Position numbers and translations under genes: made by a program
NCBI RefSeq assembly: GCF_031312535.1
Contig: NZ_CP133594.1
Location: 2,399,934-2,463,933 of the forward strand
Length of the DNA stretch: 64,000 nt
Origin: Methanolobus mangrovi
Lineage (GTDB): Archaea; Halobacteriota; Methanosarcinia; Methanosarcinales; Methanosarcinaceae
Reading direction: 5' to 3'
Shown here: piece by piece, positions 50,707-60,048 of the stretch
Numbering within the stretch: position 1 is the first letter of the stretch
Layout of the letters: each line of letters opens with the position of its first letter
Notes under the pieces: model-generated
The model's input: the letters and a program-made list of their open reading frames with translations, nothing else
Databases searched by the model: none
What the model was told of the DNA's origin: nothing

Positions 50707-50934
50707 TTATATCACCTTCCAGACGAACATAGGTATTATTACTACCATTACCAGCGCAAACACGAATCCTGCTATAAAACCAGATACGCCTGTTGCAGAT
50801 ACACCTGAATCAAGCTTCTGGTTCCTTGCAATAAGCTGGGCTCTGTAGCGGATGTCTTCGATTACAGCTTCAATGGCTCCCATCTGTGGGCTTATGACCA
50901 TTGGTACGCCTTTTCCATATTCTTCTTCTGCCAT
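50707..50934 (-). CDS. mtrF: Tetrahydromethanopterin S-methyltransferase subunit F
   Basis: The 75-aa subunit from ATG 50934 ([18 protein letters not shown]), chosen over an upstream Met because of the GAGGTAACTGAG ribosome-binding region. It has one TM helix ([20 protein letters not shown]). It resembles the N-terminal region of MtrA's neighbour domain and is part of the complex stalk. Confidence 0.92.
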   Translation of the reverse strand: MAEEEYGKGVPMVISPQMGAIEAVIEDIRYRAQLIARNQKLDSGVSATGVSGFIAGFVFALVMVVIIPMFVWKVI

Positions 50935-50935
50935 C

Positions 50936-51664
50936 TCAGTTACCTCCGAACAGTAGCATTCCAAGCAGTGACAATGTTATTGCAAGACCGATCATTACAC
51001 CTTCTACCTTTCCTGCATGTACACCAGAGTGGAACTTGTTGAGGTTACCGATAGCCATCATTTCCTTGTTGATGCTCAGTATCCTGCTTCTGACGGTTGC
51101 AATTTCAGCTGCCATTGGCTTAAGTCCGCCAGCTTCCGCTGCATCCTCGCCTTCTCCACCACCGACTTCAAGTACCATTGGGTCTGCGTCGAAAGCTCCA
51201 GGGTCCTTTGATGCATATTCCTTTATCTTTGCAGTAATGGCATTCATGTCTTCAGTACCGATGAAATCGATACATTCGACCTGCTGCTGGAATCTCTCGA
51301 TTGCTGCATCTGATAGGTTCTCCACATAAGGGATAGCACCGGATGCACCGACGATTCTGTTGTCTTTTACACCGTTCTGGTGAATCTTGACGATTGCTTC
51401 ACCAGTAATGTGACCCTTTACTTCAGAACCTGTTACAAGAAGGAATCTGATATTTGGGTTTGATATAATGTGGGCAACCACTTTTTCAAGACCAAGGTTC
51501 TCGGTCTTACATGGACCTGTCAGGCATGCGCCTGCATCCAACTGTGGGCCTGCTGCAAGGTGTGAACCACATGTTACAACAGCAACACAGTTCTTTACAT
51601 CGCCAACATCGTATTCTCCTTTAAGGATTGGCCACCCTACTGCTGGTTCTCTTTTATCTACCAT
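50936..51664 (-). CDS. mtrA: Tetrahydromethanopterin S-methyltransferase subunit A
   Basis: The 242-aa subunit binds the corrinoid cofactor: [38 protein letters not shown] and [17 protein letters not shown] are in the N-terminal cobamide domain. A single TM helix is at the C-terminus ([20 protein letters not shown]). It passes the methyl group between MtrH and MtrE, coupled to sodium pumping. Confidence 0.96.
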   Translation of the reverse strand: MVDKREPAVGWPILKGEYDVGDVKNCVAVVTCGSHLAAGPQLDAGACLTGPCKTENLGLEKVVAHIISNPNIRFLLVTGSEVKGHITGEAIVKIHQNGVKDNRIVGASGAIPYVENLSDAAIERFQQQVECIDFIGTEDMNAITAKIKEYASKDPGAFDADPMVLEVGGGEGEDAAEAGGLKPMAAEIATVRSRILSINKEMMAIGNLNKFHSGVHAGKVEGVMIGLAITLSLLGMLLFGGN

Positions 51665-51665
51665 T

Positions 51666-51980
51666 TCACATCACTCCTAATGCGCCCATAACCAGAAGCA
51701 TAAGTCCTGCAACTCCCAGACCAACTACTACGCCGTAGAATGTGTTACCATAGAAACCTGCGTGGTATGAAGTGTTTTCACGTCCTGGGAATGAGTTCAT
51801 CAATTCTTTGTTTGGTGACAGGGAGTTGATAAGGTCATCAGCTATTTTGTCTAGTTCATCAAGCTGTGCCATTATTGGGTCCATTGAATACTGGATTACG
51901 TCTTCTCTTTCTGCTGCAAGAAGAGAAGTAAGTGGGTCCAGTACAAGATGTGCCTCAGGGGCTACATGTACCATGCTCAT
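51666..51980 (-). CDS. mtrB: Tetrahydromethanopterin S-methyltransferase subunit B
   Basis: The 104-aa subunit has [20 protein letters not shown] at the N-terminus and one C-terminal TM helix ([20 protein letters not shown]). It is a small structural part of the complex. Its start overlaps mtrC by 4 nt. Confidence 0.93.
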   Translation of the reverse strand: MSMVHVAPEAHLVLDPLTSLLAAEREDVIQYSMDPIMAQLDELDKIADDLINSLSPNKELMNSFPGRENTSYHAGFYGNTFYGVVVGLGVAGLMLLVMGALGVM

Positions 51981-52786
51981 TCCAATTCCTCCTTTGTAGG
52001 CAGCATGCCAGTTCCGACGACTACGTATGCGTCTCTCTTTACACGGGCGTAGTATCCGCTGAATCCTATGTACCAGAGTGCAAGTCCTATGAGGATTGTG
52101 AGTGCACCGGATGCACCAGCGTTAACGGTTGCAACAATTCCTGCAACAACCATTGCGATTGCACCCTTTTCCAATGCGCACATAAGTGTCCTGTCCTGTT
52201 TCTCGTCAGGTCCGAGGTTTGCGTTGAATGGGTGAAGAATTGCCAGACCACCTGCAATGAAGATCACTGCAATGTATCCGGTAGTTATGACTTGTGGGAG
52301 TACCACATCAAAGTCAAATGTACCTGTCATTGCGATAGCAAGACCAAGAATGGTGATCGTTCCGGCTGTTGCGATCTCTGTCATGGATATTTCCATAATA
52401 GGGATACCCATGTTAAGTATCTTGTTTGCAATGACACCGATCATAAGACCGATGATGGCTGCTGTGATCAGTGCAATTACAGGTCCTACGATGCCTCCGA
52501 CTGCAAGTCCGAATGTTGCTGCAACTACACCCATACCAAGCGCAAGCATACCGATTGAAGGTACACCGGTACCAAGACCGTAACTTGCTACTCTTCTGAC
52601 TGCTGCTGCACCCCATATCATACCGCATATTGCACCAAGGGCACCGATGAAGGACATATATTGTCCGACCATGTCCACAAGGAAATATGCTGCGTATATT
52701 CCGATAAGTCCGCCTGCTACGCCGAAAGCTATTATTTTATTCTGTGGGATTGCCTCTGCGGCTGCTCCACTTCCACCTGCTGACAT
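51977..52786 (-). CDS. mtrC: Tetrahydromethanopterin S-methyltransferase subunit C
   Basis: The 269-aa integral membrane subunit has about seven to eight TM helices (such as [20 protein letters not shown] and [20 protein letters not shown]). With MtrD and MtrE it makes the membrane core that moves sodium ions. GAGGTCTG before the start and abutting genes show tight translation. Confidence 0.95.
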   Translation of the reverse strand: MSAGGSGAAAEAIPQNKIIAFGVAGGLIGIYAAYFLVDMVGQYMSFIGALGAICGMIWGAAAVRRVASYGLGTGVPSIGMLALGMGVVAATFGLAVGGIVGPVIALITAAIIGLMIGVIANKILNMGIPIMEISMTEIATAGTITILGLAIAMTGTFDFDVVLPQVITTGYIAVIFIAGGLAILHPFNANLGPDEKQDRTLMCALEKGAIAMVVAGIVATVNAGASGALTILIGLALWYIGFSGYYARVKRDAYVVVGTGMLPTKEELE

Positions 52787-53506
52787 TTACAGACCTCCTA
52801 TTGCCAGTACACCAACAAGTGCACAGAAGAAAGTTGCTATAAAAGATGCGATAACTGCCTTTGGCCATCTCTTGAACTTAGGGTCGTGGAAACCTTCGAT
52901 GGTTCCTCCTATGTTATAGGATGGGATTACCGCATTCACGAAGAAGATACCTACTGCGAAAACACTGGCTATACCTACAAGCTCTGGAAGGGCAAGTCCG
53001 TTGTCAATGCTCATGAGTGCGTAGTATACAAGGGAACCGCCGATACCACCAAGGGCACCACCGATTACACCACTTACAAAAGATACGGTTGGAAGTCCGT
53101 GTCCCTCAGTACCCTGTGAGACGTAGAGGTCCTGTCTGTCCTTTGTAATTGGGTCATACTTGACCTTTGCTGATGCTGGTGGACAACCGACACCATATGC
53201 ATATACCCATGTTCCTACGATCATTGTCACAGACATCATGATCATTGCACCGGCTGCACCGGATGCAAGGACGAGAGCCATGCTATCTGATATCTGCATC
53301 ATGGCACCTGCTGTTACAAGACCTGTAAGACCTGCACCAGCTGCGAGCTGTACGGTACCTGTACCGATACCTGTTGCCTGTGCCATAGCTGCTGGAGCAC
53401 CACCTACTGGTACGAAGTGAACACTCCATGAAATAAGTACTCCACCTAATGTGATAAGGATCACGTAGAGTATGTTTTCCATTAAGATTCCTGCTATATC
53501 GATCAT
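52787..53506 (-). CDS. mtrD: Tetrahydromethanopterin S-methyltransferase subunit D
   Basis: The 239-aa polytopic subunit shows [20 protein letters not shown] and [20 protein letters not shown], the family-specific N-terminal region, followed by further TM helices. Membrane core subunit; its start overlaps the end of mtrE by 4 nt. Confidence 0.95.
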   Translation of the reverse strand: MIDIAGILMENILYVILITLGGVLISWSVHFVPVGGAPAAMAQATGIGTGTVQLAAGAGLTGLVTAGAMMQISDSMALVLASGAAGAMIMMSVTMIVGTWVYAYGVGCPPASAKVKYDPITKDRQDLYVSQGTEGHGLPTVSFVSGVIGGALGGIGGSLVYYALMSIDNGLALPELVGIASVFAVGIFFVNAVIPSYNIGGTIEGFHDPKFKRWPKAVIASFIATFFCALVGVLAIGGL

Positions 53507-54417
53507 GCGGCCACCTCTGCTTCTGCTTCATCTTCCTTGTATGTTCCATATGCAGCACGGGCAGCAACTTCAATGTTCCTGTTCCACAATATAAGAATAA
53601 GTACAATAATTACACCAGCGATGACTGAAACCCAGCCGATCGCATCTCCTTTTGTAGCATCGAACACTGCTGTGATCCAGCCACTAAGGAAAACGGTCAT
53701 TCCAAAAGCAAGACCTGTTACAGGTCCACCGAATTTTGCGCAGAACCAGGAATTGTCGATACCATTTCTAAGTCCTGACTCTGCTTTTCTCACGATGTTA
53801 CCGGAGTTTGCAGCGTTAAGACCTGATCCATATTCGACGTTCTGGAATTCACGTTCTGCACCGTAGTGTACGTCACCGGTTGATGAACCGATTGCACCAA
53901 CAGTGATTCCCCAAATGAATGCCAGAAGTGGCAGTGGGAATGGGTGTGCCAATGCAGCCACCATAAGATATGATACCACAAGTATACAGAATGTTGTGAT
54001 AAAGGAATATCCCATAATGACGGGTGTGTGACTTGAAATTAAATCAAGATAAACTGGTTGTTTGAAACGTTTCTGACTTGCTGATCTGCCGAAATATGCT
54101 GTCACTGAATATGTGCCATGTATTGCTGCAGCGACAATTGCTCCAATGGCCAATGCCAATACTGCAGATGCACCAGCGGTGATCAGTACGGATGCGGTTG
54201 TTCCTCCAATTGCACACATAAGTGCGTTCGATGGTGGTTCACCAGAAACAGCTTTACTATATATCCTGTGAGGATACATCATCTGAGGCGCTAACTGCAC
54301 TTGAGAGTTCGGGTTACTTTGTGACCCAACATCTGATTCAAGGTCTTCAGAGGCACCTGCAATAGTTGCAGCTGCACCCATAAGTGCGAGTACGCCCATA
54401 CCTGTGAGCGGTTCCAT
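53503..54417 (-). CDS. mtrE: Tetrahydromethanopterin S-methyltransferase subunit E
   Basis: The 304-aa membrane subunit is the first gene of mtrEDCBAFGH. Family regions are [40 protein letters not shown] and [20 protein letters not shown]. MtrE is thought to be where the methyl group meets coenzyme M and sodium transport is coupled. An AGGAGG site 5-6 nt ahead of ATG 54417 is the strongest in the operon. Confidence 0.96.
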   Translation of the reverse strand: MEPLTGMGVLALMGAAATIAGASEDLESDVGSQSNPNSQVQLAPQMMYPHRIYSKAVSGEPPSNALMCAIGGTTASVLITAGASAVLALAIGAIVAAAIHGTYSVTAYFGRSASQKRFKQPVYLDLISSHTPVIMGYSFITTFCILVVSYLMVAALAHPFPLPLLAFIWGITVGAIGSSTGDVHYGAEREFQNVEYGSGLNAANSGNIVRKAESGLRNGIDNSWFCAKFGGPVTGLAFGMTVFLSGWITAVFDATKGDAIGWVSVIAGVIIVLILILWNRNIEVAARAAYGTYKEDEAEAEVAA

Positions 54418-54675
54418 TCACATTTCCTCCTTTTTATGTTGTATTAATCAATTAAGCGTAATCGTGCCAAAACCACAATAATATTTATCGAGTCTCTATT
54501 GTAATTGCTATGGCGTAGACTAACGTCAAGTGGTTTGCATTATATTAAATACTTCTTAAATCTTTCGAATGGATATAATCAAAAGGATTGTTATTCTCGT
54601 TGGCATTGTTAAAAAATATGCCATAGCGCCAAACGGTAAAAATATATATTTCAAAAAATGTTAAAAGGTTGGGTT
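54418..54675 (-). promoter_or_regulatory. mtr operon promoter and leader region
   Basis: The 258-bp gap upstream of mtrE is AT-rich. In the minus direction it has TATA-like elements at 54638-54650 (ATATATATT type), at 54541-54550 (ATTTAATATA) and near 54476-54488. An 8-bp inverted repeat, GCTATGGC (54507-54514) and GCCATAGC (54620-54627), spans the middle one. The leader could be 100-200 nt with this repeat inside it, depending on which TATA is used. Confidence 0.45.
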
Positions 54676-55062
54676 TTATTCCCTGCGTATAAAGTTAAGT
54701 ATATATATGTCGGGTCGCGGCTTCTTACCACTGCCCCGGGCAAAATCCATGTAACACCTGTTACAAAGCACTCTGCTATTCAATGAGGCAATTTCTGCCG
54801 TACCTGGCACAAGCCTTGCAAAAAGAAAAGACGGTTCAATTTCAAGATTCTCTGATGTATCTTTCAGGTACTTCACGATATGATCCTCAAATATCTCAAG
54901 GTCATCATATTGTAATCCTCTCGTGTTTATAGTAGCTCCTTTGCATCCGCAAGGCAGGGCAAAGGCATCCATTTCTATGAGAAAAACCGGTTTTGCCAAA
55001 AGGTTTCTCAGTTTGACCTCAAGCTCACCACGGTTCTTTGATAATGTTTCTGTAATTGTCAT
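54676..55062 (-). CDS. Small Cys-containing methanogen protein
   Basis: The 128-aa soluble protein has ALPCGCKGATINTRGLQYDD (CxC) near residue 38 and LCNRCYMDFARGSGKKPRPD (CxxC) near residue 100, which together could hold a metal ion. It may correspond to a methanogen-specific DUF; I am not sure which. It overlaps the U32-family gene by one base (TAATG), so the two proteins are made together. It lies just upstream of mtr on the same strand. Confidence 0.6.
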   Translation of the reverse strand: MTITETLSKNRGELEVKLRNLLAKPVFLIEMDAFALPCGCKGATINTRGLQYDDLEIFEDHIVKYLKDTSENLEIEPSFLFARLVPGTAEIASLNSRVLCNRCYMDFARGSGKKPRPDIYILNFIRRE

Positions 55063-56093
55063 TATTTGCCTCCATTTTCCTTAAGGGGCTTGAGTACGTT
55101 TTCGCAACCTTCTGTGGAATAAACCTTTATAATCTTTTCTGCCAGTCTGTTGCAGTATCCGCATTTATTGCAGACTTTAGTACACTGCTTCCACTGGGAT
55201 ATGGCACCATCAAGTTCTTTGTTAGGTATATAGAACAGGTCCTTCAGGTCCTTTGGGCAATCCAGCAGGTCCATGAGGTTACCATCGTATGATTCATTCG
55301 CATAGGCCTGGACATTATTAAGTATCCAGTTAGGGAAGTGTGTTCTTCCTCCTATCTTGAAAATGTCCGTTATATGTTTGTATTCCTTAAGGTCTTCCGG
55401 TCTTATCCACGGCGACTTGATGAGCTGTTGCGGATCACTTATCCTGAGTGAGAGGCACTTGTAATAATAATAATCATCAAGTACACTCAGTTTAGGTCCC
55501 GGTCCGTTTGCATGAGAAAAGAAATTGAAGTGCGCATATCTGAAAGGACACTGATAAAGGCATCCTTCATTTACCAGAAGTTTCAGACCAGTGGAAACCG
55601 TATCTCTTATCGCTTCAAGTTTATCGAAATCCCGGTTAACAGCCGGGTCTATAACTATAGTATCTGCTCCAAGTTCTTCATAGAACTCTGCCTTTTGTGG
55701 AGAATCAACAAACGAAAGGACCGATACCACTACTTCCATATCATATTCCTTTGCAAGCATTTCCACAAAGTACGGTTCTGCAACGGTTATGGAATCTATT
55801 CCGATGTTATTGAGTTGCTTAAAATACCAGCTGATCCTGTTGTATCCTTCAGGGGTGAGGTGTATTCCTCCCATACATGAACTGTTAAGGACGATCTCCA
55901 TTTTGACGCCCTTTTCATGTGCATACTCCGTTTGTTCAGCTATATCTTCAAGTCCGGGTGCACTGAGATTTGTCCTTCCGGTGCCCACATAGTCCGGAGT
56001 GCCAGCCATGTAGATCCCATATATGTCTTTGGAACCGTTAAGCAGTTCCTCAAGTCCTTCAAGGTGGCCAACATGTGGCGCATAAAGTTTCAT
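55062..56093 (-). CDS. U32-family (peptidase U32-like) Fe-S protein
   Basis: The 343-aa protein has a TIM-barrel-like U32 domain: MKLYAPHVGHLEGLEELLNG at the start, then GVKMEIVLNSSCMGGIHLTP and NEGCLYQCPFRYAHFNFF with the conserved cysteines near residue 185. A C-terminal CTKVCNKCGYCNRL (C-x3-C-x2-C-x2-C) can bind a 4Fe-4S cluster. Characterised U32 members (UbiU/UbiV, RlhA, TrhP) are Fe-S enzymes for hydroxylation of RNA or quinone, not peptidases. The reaction here is unknown. First gene of a two-gene unit before mtr. Confidence 0.72.
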   Translation of the reverse strand: MKLYAPHVGHLEGLEELLNGSKDIYGIYMAGTPDYVGTGRTNLSAPGLEDIAEQTEYAHEKGVKMEIVLNSSCMGGIHLTPEGYNRISWYFKQLNNIGIDSITVAEPYFVEMLAKEYDMEVVVSVLSFVDSPQKAEFYEELGADTIVIDPAVNRDFDKLEAIRDTVSTGLKLLVNEGCLYQCPFRYAHFNFFSHANGPGPKLSVLDDYYYYKCLSLRISDPQQLIKSPWIRPEDLKEYKHITDIFKIGGRTHFPNWILNNVQAYANESYDGNLMDLLDCPKDLKDLFYIPNKELDGAISQWKQCTKVCNKCGYCNRLAEKIIKVYSTEGCENVLKPLKENGGK

Positions 56094-56183
56094 TGTTTGG
56101 TGGTACTCTTTAATTTAGATAAGTATTTTGGTTCCATAAAATAAAGCAAAAATCTTATCAAGGGCTACTCTAACCAGTTAGTC

Positions 56184-56996
56184 ATGATATTAGGTGCTTC
56201 ATCCTTTGCAGGCAACTTTTCCGAAATAGCTTCTGAATTGCAATCCGTAGAGCTTTACATGCCAAAACTTGGTGTGTATGAGAATTCCATATTGCAACAG
56301 GATATTCTTGAGTCGATACTTGATGAACTATCAACATTAGATCTGCAAACCTCGCTTCACGCTCCTTATTTTGCAGATGTTCCCACCTATCCTAAAGATG
56401 TAGTTGTTGATACTGCTGATATGGGCGAAAGGGAATTCCGTCTCATCAGGGAATCAATTGAACTTGCATCTAAGCTTGGTTCACGGGCTATTGTCCTGCA
56501 CCCCGGAAGATTTAACCACGATTATGAAGCCTGTTTCAACAGGATGGTGGCTAATCTGAAAGTCCTTGCTGATTATGCAGGGGACTGCGGGGTGATGCTG
56601 GGGCTTGAGAATAAGGAAGGCACTTCAACCGGCAATATGTGCTGTAATGCCGAAGAACTTGTGAAAGCTGTTACAGCGGTCAATTCTGATAATCTGGGTG
56701 CGACCTTTGATATTGGTCATGCGAACCTGACCTGCGGAGGTGATCGTGCAAAGCTGCATGAATTTGCAAAGAAGCTTGCGCCTTATGTTATTCATGTACA
56801 TGTTCACGATAATGGCGGGTTCTGGACCAACGATTATGATGGGGATGAACACCTGGCTCCCGGCTCAGGTATAATAGATTACAGTGCCCTGAAAGAATTG
56901 AAAGGTTACAGGGGAATCTACAATATGGAAGTTTTCTCTATTGAAGATGTACGTTCAGGAAAAGAAACAATAAAAAAAGCTCTTGGTATTGTATGA
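56184..56996 (+). CDS. Sugar phosphate isomerase/epimerase-like TIM barrel
   Basis: The 270-aa protein is of the AP-endonuclease-2 / xylose isomerase fold. Metal-ligand segments are TSLHAPYFAD, AIVLHPGRFNHD, LGLENKEGTS, ATFDIGHANL, IHVHVHDNGG and NMEVFS, so a di-zinc site seems complete. It could act on a sugar, hydroxypyruvate or nucleic acid. Gene context gives no clear choice. It is divergent from the U32-family gene across 90 bp and ends in a shared hairpin at 57011-57038. Confidence 0.72.
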   Translation: MILGASSFAGNFSEIASELQSVELYMPKLGVYENSILQQDILESILDELSTLDLQTSLHAPYFADVPTYPKDVVVDTADMGEREFRLIRESIELASKLGSRAIVLHPGRFNHDYEACFNRMVANLKVLADYAGDCGVMLGLENKEGTSTGNMCCNAEELVKAVTAVNSDNLGATFDIGHANLTCGGDRAKLHEFAKKLAPYVIHVHVHDNGGFWTNDYDGDEHLAPGSGIIDYSALKELKGYRGIYNMEVFSIEDVRSGKETIKKALGIV

Positions 56997-57010
56997 TGCA
57001 GTATTGCTGG

Positions 57011-57038
57011 AATGCCACTTTTTTACATTTTTGGCATT
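57011..57038. terminator. Bidirectional hairpin between convergent genes
   Basis: AATGCCA (57011-57017) and TGGCATT (57032-57038) make a 7-bp stem with a T-rich 14-nt loop and a following TTAAATTT tract. It lies between the TIM-barrel gene and uspA, which end facing each other. Confidence 0.5.
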
Positions 57039-57044
57039 TTAAAT

Positions 57045-57455
57045 TTAAACCCTGTAATTAGGAGGCACTACCAATACCAGTGCATCAGACATTTGCAATA
57101 CTTTCTCTGTAACGGACCCTACCAGTTTTTTCAGGCCATTTTTACCCTGTGTGCCAATAACTATGCGATCAACACCCCTGTCTTTAGCAATCTCTACTAT
57201 TTTTTCGGGGGCACTCCCATCTTCTATAAGGGTTTCGATTTTATCACTGTCGCATCCTGCCTCCGCAAGAATATCGGTTATCGAGGAGATTACGCTGTCC
57301 GCTCCTTCTTTTTGCCATGTCTTCCTTGAGAATCCCTTATCAGGGACAACATGGAGGACAATTAGCTCATAGTCATGTTTTAAAGCTATTCTGGCTGCAA
57401 CCCTGGCCGCATTTGAGGAATATATGGAACCATCTGTAGGGATGAGTATTTTCAT
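57045..57455 (-). CDS. Universal stress protein (UspA family)
   Basis: The 136-aa protein has the nucleotide-binding pattern of ATP-type UspA: ILIPTDGSIYSSNAARVAAR at the N-terminus and GTQGKNGLKKLVGSVTEKVL (G-x2-G-x9-G-S) near residue 100. A short middle region includes SRKTWQKEGADSVI. Small stress-response protein; ligand ATP is likely. ATG 57455. Confidence 0.9.
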   Translation of the reverse strand: MKILIPTDGSIYSSNAARVAARIALKHDYELIVLHVVPDKGFSRKTWQKEGADSVISSITDILAEAGCDSDKIETLIEDGSAPEKIVEIAKDRGVDRIVIGTQGKNGLKKLVGSVTEKVLQMSDALVLVVPPNYRV

Positions 57456-57556
57456 TCAATTTCTGAATTGTACAAGTTATAATTAAATATGTTGGAATAC
57501 TACTGTGTAACACAATGGCTGCAATACAACATATGTGTCAGTCTTATGATGGGTGA

Positions 57557-58030
57557 ATGGCAGTGAATAAATATCGTAAATTCAAGAAAATGGATAACAA
57601 AAGTTATTCCGATGTAACTCGATTTTTGAAAGAGACCACACATCTTACAGCAAGGGAATGGGTTGTGTCCCGGATGTGTGCGGATTTTAAGAATCTCTCC
57701 AACCAGTCTGAAATGACATGGATAGGTGAGAACCTGCCAGAGCTAGTTCCGTTCATGGATGAATCTTATTCAAGGCAGGAAGTTTCAAATGCCAGGTCCT
57801 CTTTCAAAAAAAAGGTCCAACGCAGCGGTACTACATTCTTTTATGCATATTATGCAGGTTTGATCACACAGGAAGAAATGCTGTCGATGATCCATCAGAT
57901 GGTGACAGATATCAAAAAACTCATGGATACGGAGGGAAGTGATATTCCTGAAGAACATGCCACTGAGGTCCAGATGCTCGTTGCAGAGGTACTGAGGAAT
58001 ATAAATGAATCATTGGATGAAGAGTATTAG
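57557..58030 (+). CDS. DUF5806-like conserved archaeal protein
   Basis: The 157-aa helical protein has KYRKFKKMDNKSYSDVTRFL, LTAREWVVSRMCADFKN and TWIGENLPELVPFMDESYSR, then QEVSNARSSFKKKVQRSGTT. That matches the DUF5806 family of haloarchaea and methanosarcinales from memory. The short basic N-terminus and helix pattern suggest DNA or protein binding; function unknown. GGGTGA lies just ahead of ATG 57557. The 3' end overlaps the convergent gene by 4 nt. Confidence 0.7.
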   Translation: MAVNKYRKFKKMDNKSYSDVTRFLKETTHLTAREWVVSRMCADFKNLSNQSEMTWIGENLPELVPFMDESYSRQEVSNARSSFKKKVQRSGTTFFYAYYAGLITQEEMLSMIHQMVTDIKKLMDTEGSDIPEEHATEVQMLVAEVLRNINESLDEEY

Positions 58031-58302
58031 CACTCTTCCAGTCCATTTCTTTTACAATAGTTAAGGTAGCCAAGCAGCATTCTCATCTCGACCTGCCTGA
58101 TATATCTTGCCTGTACCTTGGATACATGCAAAGTATTTTCTCCGATTATCAGCTTTATATCTGAATCCTTGGGCACACTCATATCTGTGGAAACAATGGC
58201 AGGTCCGCCACAGGTGGTACACAGGCGATAGTCCTTGTTTGAATTACGGATAAAATCCTCAACATCATTTTCAACTTTTATTTCTCTGGGGGTGTCTATC
58301 AT
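58027..58302 (-). CDS. Hypothetical small protein with CxxC
   Basis: The 91-aa soluble protein has YRLCTTCGGPAIVST (CxxC) near residue 27 and VQARYIRQVEMRMLLGYLNY helical region at the C-terminus, then CKRNGLEEC. A treble-clef or rubredoxin-like metal site is possible but only two close Cys are seen. No family recognised. It is transcribed away from srp19. Confidence 0.5.
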   Translation of the reverse strand: MIDTPREIKVENDVEDFIRNSNKDYRLCTTCGGPAIVSTDMSVPKDSDIKLIIGENTLHVSKVQARYIRQVEMRMLLGYLNYCKRNGLEEC

Positions 58303-58376
58303 GCGTACAAGGCAGCATTCTGTATACTTAAGCCTTATCCATTATTACTCATTTCTCTGGTACTTATCAGGGCAAA

Positions 58377-58383
58377 TTTAAAT
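58377..58383 (+). promoter_or_regulatory. TATA box of srp19
   Basis: TTTAAAT lies with its centre 28-34 nt before the ATG codons at 58408 and 58414, so the transcript starts close to them and the ATG at 58387 would be outside it. Confidence 0.45.
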
Positions 58384-58413
58384 TCAATGAGTTGTATTGT
58401 TAAATCCATGTTG

Positions 58414-58698
58414 ATGAAAGACAGGGGTAAACTGGTCATATGGCCTGCGTACATAGATAAAACAAAATCAAGGCGTGATGGACGTATAATCTCCAGGAAG
58501 TCATCAGTGGAGGCTCCGACTCTCAATGAGATCAATCTCGCGGCACAAAAACTGGGGCTCAATCCGGAGGTTGAGGCAGACAAGGCTTATCCTCGCAGCT
58601 GGTGGGAAAAAAGTGGCAGGGTACTTATTGATGATACTGCAACAAAGACTCATCTTTCCAGAAGGATATGCTCCGCTATCAAGGAAATGCGTTCTTGA
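58414..58698 (+). CDS. Signal recognition particle 19 kDa protein
   Basis: The 94-aa protein from ATG 58414 (MKDRGKLVIWPAYIDKTKSR) matches archaeal SRP19. DGRIISRKSSVEAPTLNEIN and KAYPRSWWEKSGRVLI are the RNA-binding regions. It binds the 7S RNA and prepares SRP54 binding for co-translational targeting. Upstream starts at 58387 and 58408 are less likely given the TATA position and family start. Nearby sec61-beta and secDF also serve protein export. Confidence 0.9.
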   Translation: MKDRGKLVIWPAYIDKTKSRRDGRIISRKSSVEAPTLNEINLAAQKLGLNPEVEADKAYPRSWWEKSGRVLIDDTATKTHLSRRICSAIKEMRS

Positions 58699-58742
58699 TA
58701 GTTTACTATTTTATTTAAAAAAAAGAATTATTAGAATATGGC

Positions 58743-58922
58743 TTATGCTAATGGCCACATTCCGAAGTTTGCATCAAGTATAAGAATAGCAATTCCGATA
58801 ACTATGCCGATGGTGATCACGGTTTTCGGGTCAACGTGTATTGCTTTTTTGTCAGCTTCATAATAGCGCATAAGGCCGGCAGATGACATCAGACCGTTAC
58901 CGCTGGATTTCTTCTTTGACAT
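58743..58922 (-). CDS. Preprotein translocase Sec61-beta subunit
   Basis: This 59-aa protein is easily missed because of its size. It starts ATG 58922 (MSKKKSSGNGLMSSAGLMRY) with GGAG 9 nt upstream. It continues with YEADKKAIHVDPKTV and one TM helix (ITIGIVIGIAILILDANFGM), and ends with WPLA and TAA at 58743. This is the standard archaeal Sec61-beta: basic and Ser/Gly-rich N-terminus, PxxG-free short linker and a single C-terminal tail anchor. It joins SecY and SecE in the translocon. Confidence 0.92.
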   Translation of the reverse strand: MSKKKSSGNGLMSSAGLMRYYEADKKAIHVDPKTVITIGIVIGIAILILDANFGMWPLA

Positions 58923-59028
58923 TTTTATCTCCGTATTTAGTGTTTATATCCGTTATTAACTAGATATTATTGGTTATTATTAATTTATTTGTCCCTTCCA
59001 TGTAATTAATGGTTTAAAAGACTGTGCC

Positions 59029-60048
59029 TCATGCAAGGAGTTCGTCCAGCAGGAATGGCGGATAGAATACTCCCTTCTCTGTGATGACAGCGGTCACATT
59101 CTCCATTGGTGTCGCATCGAATGCGGGATTATAGACCTTCACATCCACCGGTGCTATTTGCACATCCTTGAAGAAACGCAACTCATTGGCATCTCTCTCT
59201 TCGATGGTAACGGTGTCTTCCCAGTTATTCGGGTCAAAGGTGGATATGGGCGCTGCAACAAAGAAAGGTATCTCATGTTCTCTTGCAAGCACGGAGTGTG
59301 TGTAGGTCCCTATCTTATTGAAGACTGCATCTCCAGTTATCCTGTCTGCGCCCACTATCACCTTGTCCACCATGCCCTTGCTCATAACATGTCCTGACAT
59401 TGAATCAGTGATAAGTGTCACATCTATGTTGTCCTGCATGAGTTCCCATGTAGTTATCCTGCCGCCCTGGTTTAGTGGTCTTGTCTCGCAGGAAATGACT
59501 TTTATCTCTTTACCTGCCTCGATAGCAGAACGAATAACTCCAAGTGCTGTTCCCCAATCAACGCATGCCATCTTCCCTGCATTGCAGTGAGTCATGACAG
59601 TATCCCCGTCTTCAAGCAACTTTGCTCCGTGTTTTCCAAGTTTCTTGTTGGTTGCCACGTCTTCGTCAGCGATATTCTTTGCTTCGGAGAGTACTACGTC
59701 CTTGATGCCATCGAGGTCAAAAGCATCCGATATTGCGTCCATTGTCCTGTCAACACCCCATGCAAGGTTCACTGCAGTGGGACGTGTTGCCTTAATGGTC
59801 TTTGCAGCTATTTGCAGGTCCTTTGTGAGTGCGTCCATATTGCTGGCACTGCTAAGTGTCGCTGCAAGTGCTATACCATAGGCACCGGCAGCCCCAAGTG
59901 CAGGAGCACCCCGCACGCGCAGGGACTTGATAGCCTCGCATAATGAGGCAAATGTTTTGCATTCGATGACTTTATACTCCATTGGCAGGAGTGTCTGGTC
60001 TATCATTACGATTGAAGCTGATTCATCATTCCAGTCTATGGTTCTCAT
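59029..60048 (-). CDS. mtnA: S-methyl-5-thioribose-1-phosphate isomerase / aIF2B-like isomerase
   Basis: The 339-aa protein has the MtnA catalytic motifs: RVRGAPALGAAGAYGIALA, VMTHCNAGKMACVDWGTALG with the active Cys region, SCETRPLNQGGRITTWELM and IVGADRITGDAVFNKIGTYT with the catalytic Asp. MtnA turns methylthioribose-1-phosphate into the ribulose form in methionine salvage. Archaeal relatives also act on ribose-1,5-bisphosphate, so the substrate is open. ATG 60048. Confidence 0.9.
   Translation of the reverse strand: MRTIDWNDESASIVMIDQTLLPMEYKVIECKTFASLCEAIKSLRVRGAPALGAAGAYGIALAATLSSASNMDALTKDLQIAAKTIKATRPTAVNLAWGVDRTMDAISDAFDLDGIKDVVLSEAKNIADEDVATNKKLGKHGAKLLEDGDTVMTHCNAGKMACVDWGTALGVIRSAIEAGKEIKVISCETRPLNQGGRITTWELMQDNIDVTLITDSMSGHVMSKGMVDKVIVGADRITGDAVFNKIGTYTHSVLAREHEIPFFVAAPISTFDPNNWEDTVTIEERDANELRFFKDVQIAPVDVKVYNPAFDATPMENVTAVITEKGVFYPPFLLDELLA

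Noticed and set aside
51932-52558. Long plus-strand 208-codon frame opposite mtrC
   Set aside because: It is Cys-rich by mirror of the mtrC codons, lies fully inside a certain gene and has no promoter; it is a shadow frame.
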